DNA of 64,000 bases from Cyclospora cayetanensis. Its lineage: Eukaryota; Apicomplexa; Conoidasida; Eucoccidiorida; Eimeriidae. The notes beneath the pieces were generated by a model that was not told the DNA's origin, made no database searches, and worked only from the letters and a program-made list of their open reading frames with translations. The stretch spans positions 125,713 through 189,712 of the forward strand of contig NW_020312747.1 in assembly GCF_002999335.1 (NCBI RefSeq). The letters run 5' to 3'. Shown piece after piece: positions 49,101 through 59,961 of this stretch. The position numbers were made by a program, and so were the translations under genes. How positions within the stretch are numbered: the stretch's first letter is position 1; each line of letters begins with the position of its first letter.

Positions 49101-51309
49101 TGTAAGAATAGAGCTAGTTTGATTTATTTCTTCCAACCGTCCCTTCCCCTGCGAACATACAGGCCATCATTTACAATGATCATGCTCCTCTCGAAAACTT
49201 CCACTCCTGTTTGTGTTTTCGAATTCTAGAGAGGTACGCAGACCTTTAACCGCGAAGCAGGAGCTTGTCTCTTCGTTTTCCTACCGTGTGTGTTTCTAAC
49301 CTGTTCCTTACCCGTTTTTCTCTCAATGTATTTTCCTTAGTTTGTACATGGTCAGAGGACCTGCATGCGTCTGATTGCTGTACGAGCTCCCACAATAAAC
49401 TTTTCTTCAAGTGGAAACATCTAACGGATACGCACACATAGCAATAACAGATTTCTTGTAGCGTGCATGTATGTGATTCGTGTCACATATGCTTGGGGTG
49501 TTCTTGCATTGCCAGTTGGCGAGTATTTGTATCTCCTCTTTATGCGGGGTCGTGCTTGTGCCTTCTGTGCTCAGAAAGAGTTGCAATTTGTTCTTCTTGT
49601 TGTCATCAAGCGCTTTCCGTTTTGTGCGTGCCAAGATAATAGAGACCATCCTGAGCACAGACATGAAACAGCATTTTGAGGCTATCTCCAAGTTCCGTGT
49701 CAGGCGTCTGAATGAGGAGTTTTCCATGAAGGCTTCAGTAGAAGACAGATGGGCAGCCCTAAAGATATGCATGAAGATGGGGGACATCTCGCACACGGCT
49801 ATCCCCTGGAACGAGCACTTCGACATGTCGTGTGCAATCACTGAAGAATTTTATCAACAAGGAGATGAAGTAGGTGGTTAACACGGAAATGATGTTTTCC
49901 GCTTTAGCGTTTCAGTTTTAGATATAGACAAGTCGAAAAATGGGACAGAAGGTGGCAGGGACTGCAGCTGCAGCAAATAGACACTTGGGGACCTGTTTGC
50001 CGATGATAATTAACCAATTTTTGTGCATGCTTTATTCTATTGACCACATAAATGTACACCTGCCTGTTCATCAGGAGCTGCGAAGGGGACTTCCCGTATC
50101 TCCTTTGTGCAATCGCTCCGCACATTTAGACTTTGCAAGATCTCAAGAAAGCTTCTTGGCGTTCATTGCCAAGCCCCTTTTAACTGAACTAGTTGAGCTA
50201 GAGACACATCATCACATTGCGTGAGCCATCCTCATTCCTTTCCATTTGTCTTTCTTTTCACTGTCCCATTCTTTATTCCTATTTTGCATTTAGGATCTGT
50301 GTATTCGTGCACCCTGTGGTATCCCAGCGACCAACTGGCCCACTTGGCTTCATTCTCTGGAGTTGAATCTTTCTTTTCTTCCAGTTTGAATCTCATCGTT
50401 AAATTCACAACCTGCGTGGCTGTGTCCAGTGTCTATCATCAAAAAGCTCAGAGGGTTTTAGTCTCAGCTCTCATTGGCACTTTTGTTTTCGTTCCGTTTG
50501 TACAAATGTTATGCTGAACCTTCTCTTTATTTTCTCCCTTTCACTGTGTGCTTGTTACAGAGACGAAGTGATGTCAATGCTGAACTCCAACATGGAAAAG
50601 TGGAATTCCCTGGCTGTAGAGGGTGCTGTGGTCTCTCTCCCCACAACGAGCAAAATGACTCAATCGCGTACTTACACTCTACACGCTGTGCGGAACATCG
50701 CAGGCCCCGCCATGGCCTTCACCAGTGGCAAGCCGGACTCAGAAGCATCAGGAGACTGTCTGAGAGGTAGGAGGCTGCACAACTCGCAACAACAGCTACC
50801 CAATGCGTCTGACGCATCTGGACAGGACATGATGCGTAAGCTGTCATGGTGCTTGCTTGCCCAGCGATTCGATGCTTACTTTCCTGTAGTATTTATGTTT
50901 AATTCATCGTCTTCTCTAACAAAAATGGCTTTTGTGAGCGTATTGATAATGGGATTGCACGTAAGATTTCACAGCTCGTTTACACCGCTTCAGACGGTGT
51001 GACGATTCGTCAGGCTCTCCATACCACTGAGTTTTCCTCTCGCACAAGCTTAGTGAAAATAACACACACGAGACTAAGGGTTGGAGCGTGGACCATCATG
51101 GTTTTGCTACGCACTGGCGTCTGCGACCTTGGATGTATCTTCGTGTGCTGTTCACAGCGACTCTTCAACCATTTGACTGGGTGGGAGCACAAGATGGGGT
51201 TGCCAGTCAATGGAGTCCCCGCTTTACAGTAGACACTGTCACGACTCGAAAGTGCTCATCGTCCGACAGCATCATCTCCCAACAGAAGCAAGGGAGTGAA
51301 GATTCCTGA
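43180..51309 (+). CDS. Membrane-bound 3',5'-cyclic nucleotide phosphodiesterase, 15 exons, about 1,042 aa
   Basis: Hydrolyses cAMP and/or cGMP to the 5'-monophosphate, shutting off PKA/PKG signalling. Exons: 43180-44328, 44673-44980, 45261-45360, 45589-45684, 45985-46071, 47031-47162, 47308-47373, 47765-47932, 48563-48612, 48958-49063, 49163-49233, 49575-49869, 50075-50220, 50561-50835, 51230-51309. All phases match and total 1,043 codons; the exon 5 and exon 6 donors are non-consensus and less sure. Residues 1-285 are hydrophilic. About six hydrophobic segments follow (e.g. VSMFLLLQHCVLFPIQLLFF, FAYVAVAIFGLSLSLALLY, LTVASISIILSCMAFAG), as in apicomplexan membrane PDEs. The catalytic domain shows YHNQTHAAM (about 694-702), HDVGHPGRTN (735-744), YNDHAPLENFHS, TDMKQHF, MGDISHTAIPW and the SQESFLAFIAKPL helix with the purine-binding Gln. 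Metal-ligand His and Asp residues are present, so it should be active. The short C-terminal tail is Ser-rich. Confidence 0.9.
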
Positions 51310-52319
51310 CCGCCATTCCTGATATCTATGGACTACATCGTGTCCTTCAGATATATAGGGTCCATGAATATTTAGCAGATGTACCTATATGCATTTATGT
51401 GTGACATGTATTTTGAGACGACCGTCGAGTTCGCATGATGCGCATCGTGTCTACGGGTGTTTGCACATGGATATATATCATTTATACAAACCCCAGTCCT
51501 TTGCCACATCTCTCCGGAGTGGGTGTACCCGCCGTGTCCCACGTGGTGGAAAGCGAACAGTAAAGCTTAAGCCGCCCCGGAAAATTTGAAGCGTTGGAAG
51601 AGAGCATAGAACAGCCGATGGCTGCCTACATTGAGCTACCTCTACGCTAGCTAGTTAGGCTGGCCAGCTTGGTTAACTATTATTTTGGTGTCCCCGCTGG
51701 CGAAGCGAGCTGTTTCCGTTGAAAGGGCAGTGGCTTCTGTGTGGATACTAATTGCGAGTCCGATATGCATTTTTTCGCATTCTCTCCCCATTCGCCCGCT
51801 ACCCGCCGGGTTGAGGTCAGTAGTATACTGCTGAATTGTCTGCGAGGGGTGAAGACTGACTGCAGTGGCCTCATACTTTGAAAGTAAGTCAAGTCTACAC
51901 GGAGATAGAGAGAACACAGCACAGGCGGAGTGAAAGGAACTCCCCCTCTACGCCAAGCTGCGTTTTCGTAGACAATGCAGCTCATCAAACCGAGCAGCCA
52001 TTTAGGCTGCCGCTTTTTGGGGCGGGACTTGGGCTGAGAAGCAAGAAACGCAGCGAGCAGCAAGCACTGCAAATAAGCAAAAACGACCGTTGTTGCCTTT
52101 CTCGCTGCCTGTGACCCATTTCTTCTAAAACCGACACCTTTAGGCACACAAGCAAAATACCTACACTCAAGGCTACTACATGGATAGCGTGAAGGTGTCT
52201 GCTGAGTGCCGTCATAGTCGAGACGGAATCGAAAATGTCCTCGTCTTATGATTTGGTGGTTCGCCTGTCCTCTTAAGCCATCCATGTATTCACATTTATC
52301 AGTTCCACTCTTGAATGCA
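51310..52319. other. Convergent intergenic region
   Basis: One kilobase between the 3' ends of the phosphodiesterase (+) and prefoldin subunit 3 (-). The minus frame at 51680-52351 overlaps the prefoldin stop and has no recognisable motif. Nothing else is supported. Confidence 0.45.
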
Positions 52320-54492
52320 TCACCTGTTACTTGTGCTGCTCGACGATACAACCCTTTTTCGGTTTCGCTGTGCCTTCTTACCTGGACAGGCAGCAGCCCT
52401 TTCCTGATCCCTCTTCAGGACTGCGAAATTGTGCACTCGTGCGATGTTCACTTCCGTCATCGTTATCTGAGTTCGAAGCCACTCCATGTCCGTCTCCTAA
52501 CACCGCAAGAAACAGCGAGCCACGGATGGCGTGCAATGGTGGAAGATAATCGTCCTATCTTCCGCTAGCCCTTTTTGTGCTTCTTGGTTTGCTTTCATAT
52601 ATGCGCATATTCAAACCAGACCATCCACTGTGCAGAATATGCGCGCACCCCCTTTGCAAGTGCATTCACTTCATGGGAACGCCAACGGATACGTTATTGC
52701 ATGCATCGGGTTTAAATGGCAACAAAGAATCAAAATGCCTGATTGTGTGGCAAACAAAGTAAAACCGTCAAAACTAGTAAAAGCCGAAGGACGTATGGGA
52801 TACTGAAAAAGGGGACATAAAGTGCTTGGAAGTGAGCATACCGCCTCCTCGATGTACTTGGTGGCAAATTTTAAGCTCCGGCTTAGTACTTCTTCTGCTT
52901 CCTCGAGAGTGTACTCAACAACAACATCGGCCTGTGAATATCACGACATTTGACCAGCGGAGAGAAAGCCTCTTGTTGCGGGGGAGATGCCAAGCAGTGG
53001 GAATTTCGTTGACCACTCGTAACTTTGGAAACTCTGTATCAAGCATAATCACCCTAACTCGAAGCGCAGTGCAGTTGCAGGTCAGCAGCGCTAGCCTAAT
53101 TGTTACAGCTACTTAGGATCCTCATGCAGCAAGTATTTGCCCTTACAGCTAGCCACAGACAGACTGTGTCTGTTGGGGGCACAGTGGCCTCAACGTGGAT
53201 CGTTTCTGCGAGCTGCAGATGCGTCTTCAGCTCGCCATCGCCACCCTCTCTCGCTTTGTCCTACATACATGCCGCGTTGAATGCAAAAAACGACAATCGT
53301 CCCCGATTCTCCTTCCCAGCTGTCGGTTTTATCGTACTGCCGCCTCTCTTCTCTTGTGATGTGGCCCATCCGCTGCACAGGAGACCTCAAAGTTTTAGGA
53401 TTCCTAGCCTACCCTGTGTGTCTGCAACATTTTGATAGCATCCATAGTCTCTTTAATGGCAATGGTCTTGGCCCGCAGAGTGTCCTTCTGCCCCAGGAGC
53501 GAACGCTCCATAAACCGGTATTTCCTAAAGCAGGCAAGCCCCAAAGCACATGCATGCAAGCAGGGTCGTTTAAGGAGGTTTCAGTAGGTGCAGAGCGCGA
53601 TGTAGGGCAGCAGCTGGGTGAGGACAAAGCAGAGCAGTGCTTCTATGTTACTGATGGCCAGAAATAAGAAACGCGAAAAATGCTGGGAAAACGGGATGGA
53701 GCTAAAGGGAGGACAGAAGTACTGGAGAAGCTCCTTGAAGAGACACTCCACGGCCATCGGATTGCATGCTCCCACGAAGGTCTCGACTTTTTCCTGCGGA
53801 TGCATTGAAAAAGCTGAGCACATAGCAAACCGACTATCGCCTTGCTAATACTGCCTTGGGCAGGGTACCTTTAAACCTCCAGGCATGGGGAAAGGCCGCG
53901 TGAGAGGGGCGCAGAATGGCGACGGCACAAAACGCTGCACTGTAATGCATCTTGGTTGTCTCTTTATCGCGAACGCATCGCCCCCTCCCCAGTACTCGTC
54001 TAGGGCTCTAAATATAATGGGGATGTGGAATCCAAGTTGAACCCGCAGGTCCCAAAGTGGCGTTTCAAGCAGTCTCGGTAGGAAATCGCGTACAATAAAC
54101 TTTGCTCCAGGAATACTTCTATGCTCGCCGTCTTTCGCAGGTACCACCAAGTCCTCCAGCCGTATGACCTGCGCAGGAGAAAAAGCAAATGCCTCTCTCG
54201 TTTCAGCGAAGTCGAAAGCGTGGGAAAGGTCGAAAAACCCGGCATAGATACGCGAAACCATGTATCTTTGAAGAGGCTGACAACAGAGTAGTGAAGTAGT
54301 GGAAGGCTATGAAATAGTGAGCAGCGCCAAAAAATAGCGCAAATCGGTTCAATTTTCTGGAGAAACATTGTTCGAGAATTAAGCTCCACGATTATCTGTG
54401 TTGGGGGGTTACTACGCTCGTGAGGTACTCAGAGAAGAGTCTCCAATGCGTGATGCTCAATATACCGGCATATCGGAGGGTCTGGACGCCAT
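52320..54492 (-). CDS. PFDN3: Prefoldin subunit 3 (VBP1-like), 7 exons, 221 aa
   Basis: Alpha-type subunit of the cytosolic prefoldin hexamer, which hands unfolded actin and tubulin to the CCT chaperonin. Exons on the minus strand: 54492-54466, 54168-54094, 53793-53723, 53524-53413, 53260-53147, 52931-52842, 52496-52320. Phases match and give 222 codons. ATG at 54492 sits in AAGATGGCG. In order I see IPGAKFIEKVETFVG (family IPeAvFvEDVdsFm), KYRFMERSLLGQKD, IKETMDAIKMLQ, VEATVPPTDTVCLWLAADVV (family asVPPTDkVcLWLGAnVM), VEYTLEEAEEVLSRSL and WLRTQITMTEVNIARVHNF (family FLrdQfTTTEVNmARVyNW). The N- and C-terminal coiled-coil helices around a central beta hairpin are the alpha-prefoldin layout, and the length is close to the human protein (about 197). 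The C-terminus is basic. Starts 582 bp from the divergent SET-domain gene. Confidence 0.93.
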
Positions 54493-55074
54493 CTTGAGGC
54501 CCTTGAATTAGGACCCAGAAAACGTGGGGAAACCCAAGTTGAAGCCAGAGACACTGTAGCACCGAGGATGCACAAATAGAGATGCTGTCCGGAAAGATGC
54601 CGGGGAATTATGAAGAATAGGCTGAAGCGCCGCCTACACGAATTAGGCAGGGTTTGATGATCCCCTTATGATTAACTTCTTTGAAATGCTAAACACAACT
54701 TCTCAAAGAATGAAACCCACCAGGAGTCCCGAGTTCGCAAAGACCCAAACGCATGCACCACACGAATCTGGTGAATCAACATAACTGGAGCCAAAAAGGG
54801 AGGCCATAATGTAGCATACTTGTAATATATCGGTTTTCTGTCTAATACTAGGAGAAAGGCAGCACACAGAGGGGTGTGACAGTCGTTTCGATATAATCCC
54901 TACCGCTCCAATGAAGGGAGATAACAACCACGGTCGGCCAAGAGGCCGTATCGATTTTTCAGCGCAACAAAGACACGAACTGGCTTGCCTGGGGACCACT
55001 TCCAGTGTTCTATCTTGACCCGTATGGGTACGTGTACGTATGCGGATTAGGCAGCCGTATCGAACAGAAGGGAA
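54493..55074. promoter_or_regulatory. Probable bidirectional promoter region, prefoldin 3 / SET protein
   Basis: 582 bp separate two divergent start codons, so promoters and 5' UTRs of both genes must lie here or overlap. No TATA-like or other defined element can be assigned by eye. A minus-strand frame covers part of it, but it is an antisense shadow. Confidence 0.4.
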
Positions 55075-58000
55075 ATGGCCACCAGTCTTTTGTTTCAAGA
55101 GTTGCAGCAGAGCGGTTCTCTCGCGCTCCACCATTTGCATGCTGTCCTCACTCCTAGAGATGATGATACGCGACGGAAGGAGAGCTGCATAATCGGTAGC
55201 CCTCGCTACGGCGAAATTCCGTGCTACACAGCCAGCTGTACTAGCAAAAACATATCGTGCATGGAAATCAGTGACGGCACCAACACAAGCTGCAAGTATC
55301 ACAACAATATACAGGATGTCTCAAGCCGCATCATATCGCTTTCCCACCGCCTTGTCCCCCCAGAAGCACCGTTCTTCAAAAATTTGGCCGATACGGGCCC
55401 AGCCAGCGCATGCCGTAGCGGCTGCAAATCCCTCACCAGCACCAGCAGCTCCTTTTCCGTTACCACAGACTCTGCAGTGAAGCCAGTCGGCAGCCTCGCA
55501 GCCTGTGCTATCGACAGCGCCTCCCTGTCATCCGCTGTCTTCATTCCCACGGTGCAGCCTCTCCTCCGTGCCCTGTGGGAGGAGTGCAGCTCTCGTGCGT
55601 GGCTAAGTAGGCGCATCAACACCAATTTAGCGCCCACTAAAACGCCAGATGGTGCCTTAACAGTGGATGCGTGGCAGCTGCAGCCGGACAAGCAAAGAAG
55701 CGACAGCCTCAAGCTCTGGGGGAACTCCGCCTTGTCAAGAGGGCGCACTGCGGCTGCAGAAAGCCTCTACACTGCCGCGATCACACTTATTCCAGATAGC
55801 TCTGTGGACGACAGCAGAAACAGCAGAAGCGGCGGTGATGGCAGCAGCAGCAACAACAACCCACTGGCTGTACTGCAGGCCAATAGGAGCCTTGCTTTGC
55901 TACGTCTTGGGCGCAATCCAGAAGCTCTGAGGGCTGCAACAGAAGCCGCTGCTGTGGACCCTCTCTATTGTAAGGCCTGGTATCGCCGAGCTGTAGCTTT
56001 GGAGCGTTTGCGCGAAGCGGTAGAACAGCGAATTCGCTCCCCCTGCCGCGTCAGGCAGTGCAGCGGCACCTCCTGCTGCAATGCCACGCGTATGTGTTTA
56101 CAGAGGATTGATTCAGAGCTGAGCATGGCCCAGAGGATGTCGAGGGGGAACGTCTCTTTTTCTGAGGCAAAAGGTGCAGCAGATTGCATGACTGTGGGCA
56201 CCTGCGGTTGTGAGTTTGGTAGAGAAGACTGGAGCGGCTGCATCAATACAGGAGAGCTGGGAACCGAGGCTACTTTGCCGCGGCTCTGGCTAAGGGAGGA
56301 TGTGTCGGTACAGCTCAACGGGAAAGGCCGAGGCTTGATGACCGGAGAGTTACAAGAGGAGAATCGTGAGGAGGACGAGGATCTTGTGTTGGAAGAGGAT
56401 GCATTTGCGGTATACGTACACCCGAAGCACTGCGCGAAAATACCTCGTATTCCGATTGCCTCCCTCTCATATTCAGCGCGTTCTGTCGACAATTGTGGGC
56501 CAAACGCAGTGCAGACACATTCTGGCACGGCCGTCCACAGCACCTGGGAGGACCGGCTGGAGAGTTGCAGAGGTGCCCCACACGTTTCAGGTAGCCCCTC
56601 AGAGGGCCCTTTTACTGCTGTGCAAGGAGAGGATGGATCTGGGGGCATGCTGGAGGCTTTTTGTGAAGCAGAGAGTGTCTGCGCTGGATGTGCCACTGTG
56701 CCGGCGCGAGGGGAGGCTGGGGGTGTGTCGTGCTCCGGAGTTGATTCAGAGCGAAGTGCACTACACCGCCTCCTGAGGCCGGTCTTTCCAGTGGTGCCCT
56801 GTGGCTCGTGTGCGGGGGCCTTCTTTTGCTGTAACCGCTGCAGAGCGGCATCGGCTCACAAACGCGTCTGTTGCATGCAACAGCCGCAGGGGCAAAGCAC
56901 CAAGCAAGCAAGCAAAGTGGAGGCAGAATCCGCGAAGCGTTTGCCGGAAGGCGTGTTGGTGCAGCCCCTAGCGCTGGCCTTGCCCGATCCTCACAGACAC
57001 ATTGCGCGGCAGCTTTTATCATGTCTCTTGACGCAAAGGGCGGTTCCTGAGGGTCCCGCACAGAGAGGCGTCCAGGCGACCACAACGGAGGCTCCTGTTG
57101 GTACAGGGAGTGTAGGTGCAGCTTCAGGGCAAAGCTCTCTGCAGGAACAGGCCCCGCCATGGTATCAACTGCTCAGAAGCAATGCCTGCGTCCTATTGGA
57201 GGTTCCGAGACTGGCAGATTGGCTTTTGAATGCCGCATGGTTGGCTGGAGATGCCGCTGCTGCCGGCAAAGGCATGCAGTGCGGCGGGCGATGCCTTCTT
57301 TGCAACCCTCCGGATGGGAGGAATCTCTGTCTGCCGCTTCGTCAATGGGCTGAAACGGCCCCGACAATGGTAACGCAGGAAACAGCCGAGGCAGAAGCAC
57401 TGGCTGACTCTCCGAGCAAGCCGGCTGGCGATCGGCTGTGTACACGCTGCTGCATGTGCTGCAAAGCCTGGTGCTGTACATGCTCCCCTCGCTCCTCGGT
57501 CTTTGAGGGCACACGCAACTCGGAGGACCGCCTTGCCGCGCTGCCAAGGTGCCTTTACACGGCAGCACTCCACGCATATGGCGTAGCCTGCTGCAATAGC
57601 TTCACAATGCGTGTTGCTTGTGACCCAGAAGAAGAAGCAGTTGCTGCTGGCACTGCGCTATTCCTAACGGCATCTTTGCTCAATCACTCGTGCTCGCCGA
57701 ATGCAGTTGCTGTCTTTGGAGAGCCTCGTAGTTGGAAGCGGCATCAGCGGCGCGAGCAACAGGCCGACACATGCTGCCTCGAGATCAACAGGAACGATTG
57801 GCTCCTTGCAGGGGCTTGCAGTGGGTTGGGACGCGGCACGCTGCTGCAAGTCCGCTTGTGCTTGCCTGAGGCCTTTACGGCAAAGAAATTCAACGGGGAG
57901 ATCAGCATTTCATACGGCCCCTTAGTCGGATTGGAGAGTGGTGCGTGGGGATTTCGGCAAGAGTGGCTCCTACGGCATGCAGGGTTCTACTGCCGTTGCG

Positions 58001-59285
58001 AGGTGCGTCTACACAGCAGCGTGGCAGCACCTTAGTACCCTCGTGATTTCACGCTGCGTGCCGCAAAGGGCGAGTGCCCCTTCACCCCATGATGCTATTT
58101 TGTTAGCAAGTTCCTTTGCAGAAGCTACATGTTTGAGCATTTGTTTTGCGGGGTGTTGCACAGGCTTGCGCTCCCCCGCGTGGACACACCAGCGCTGACC
58201 ACTCCGGAGTTATCCACTTCGAGAAGGGACTGCTGTGTGGCACACCATGTCCTGTATGTACCACGGCTCCACTAGTGCAGAAGCTCTTAAAGGAGGCCCC
58301 TGAGGCTACAAGTGCTTATACACCCGACAACGATCCCCTGTACGGCATGGTCGCGGCGTTTAAGCGTTATGTAGGGCCACAAATAGGCGAATTGCGTGCT
58401 CTGAAGGGTCGGCGACGGCAGCAGCAGCAGCAGCAGCACCTGGAGGAGCCCTCAGTATACTCAGAGCTGTCGACAGCGACACTGGGGTTTGTTACGGAAG
58501 CGTTCTCCAACATGCTTTTCGAAGAGCTAGTGATCGGGGAGGCGCGGCACCAGTGGACACATACACGGTCCTTGGCCCTTCTAGGTCATTCTTGCGTACA
58601 ATTGTGGTCTGCGATTTCTTCTGAGGATCGTCGCTCTGCTGTTCAATCTGCTGCTCTCCCTTCATTTCTGAATTGTCACCGGCCGCTATATGCCTGCAGT
58701 GAGTTACAGTGTCTCAATTGTAAGACAGTCTTTTCAGCTTCCGCCATGGCAGAGGAGCGAGAAGCTGCTCATCTGCGGCTGAATGACCTGAGGACGACGC
58801 TTGCGTGTCTTGTGCGGCCTGCGGAGCGAGGTCGGGAAATGGAGAGGCATGCCTTACTAGGTAATGTCTCGACGGAACTCGTGCAAGCAATTCCTCATGT
58901 GGTGGCAGCTAGTGGTTGTCTTTCCACAGATACATGGCTGGCACTACAAGCCGTAGCCCGTGCAGCTCACGCACAAGCGGATGCTGCGCGGCAGCTGCAG
59001 ATGCGCGCATGGGAGCTTGGAGTCATTGGGGCAGTTGGACTAGCGGCAACGTGCCTCTCTGCCGGTGTACACGTATTAGTTCAAAGGCTGCCTCTTGGTT
59101 TTGCACAGCCGGAGGTAGCAGCTCACATGTATAAGGCTGCCCTGCTGTATGCTCGGTCCGGCAACCATGAGCAAGCCAAGCAACTCGTGAAAAGGGCACT
59201 GAAAGGCACGCGAAATTCTTGCGGACCTCACAGCGTCATACGGTCTCACCTGGAAGAGTATCTGCAGTGGATGGAGCAGGAGTGA
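55075..59285 (+). CDS. SMYD-like TPR, MYND and SET-domain protein (putative lysine methyltransferase), 2 exons, about 1,349 aa
   Basis: Exons 55075-58002 and 58164-59285 join in phase 0 (161-bp intron), exactly within the post-SET cysteine cluster: FYCRCE plus ACAPPRG. The start is GAAATGGCC. Domains: Ser/Thr-rich N-terminus; TPR-like helices at about 205-310 (LKLWGNSALSRG, LQANRSLALLRLGRNPEALR, YCKAWYRRAVALERL); an acidic linker; a MYND-like zinc finger split by a roughly 40-residue insert (CAGC near 536, then CGSCAGAFFCCNRC and HKRVC near 577-600); the SET C-flank with NHSCSPNA (about 870) and EISISYGP (about 943); post-SET Cys; a poly-Gln stretch; and a helical C-terminus with a TPR-like repeat (YARSGNHEQAKQLVKRAL). 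SMYD proteins methylate histone or non-histone lysines using S-adenosylmethionine. The usual N-terminal SET strand motif is not obvious, so activity is inferred. Much longer than animal SMYDs (about 430-490). Confidence 0.85.
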
Positions 59286-59961
59286 TATGCTGGCACTGCA
59301 CGCGCTACTCTAGACAAGCGTGTTGTTTTAACTTAATGAAGCTGTGGATCATGACCACATTATGCCTGCGAGGGGCTATAGCTGTAAGTGGGGTGCAGAC
59401 TTTGGGAACGCCGTACTCGCCGATCAATGTAAATAAGAGCAGCTATCGTCTCCTCAGACGGCACAACTGCATAGCTTTACATTCGGGGGCATCCTTCTAC
59501 CCTAGTGGAAAAAATTGAGTGATCCATTGACAGCTATGTGAACAGTTCTAGTCACGTCAGAGAGTCAGGCAGGACATGAGGGTCATTGCTGTACAGTGAC
59601 CGAGACGAGACATGCACACATATGTCATTGTTGCTTTGTGTTTACCTGCGTGAATCTGTAGAGATTTGCATCAAACTAATGCTGCTGGTGCTAAATGATT
59701 TGTACTGGTGCAAACTATGCACGCGCTGCTGGCGCGCGGTCAGCACCCAGAGCAGCTACCGATTTACTAGAGTGAACGCAAGCTTAGTTAGGAAGTAAAA
59801 ACGCATCTAGCTCAGTTCTTGCGGACTGCAATGAACTAGATGAAGTAGAATCATGCAACGTTTGCACAAATGCTAGCACGAAACGACAAGGGCAGGCACT
59901 CATTCGGCTGCTTGTATTAGATCCCATTTATGCTCTGAGGGGATTCAAAGGTTTCTGCGTC
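59286..59961. other. Convergent intergenic region
   Basis: 676 bp between the stops of the SET protein (+) and the DUF3626-like gene (-). It must contain both 3' UTRs. Nothing else seen. Confidence 0.5.
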
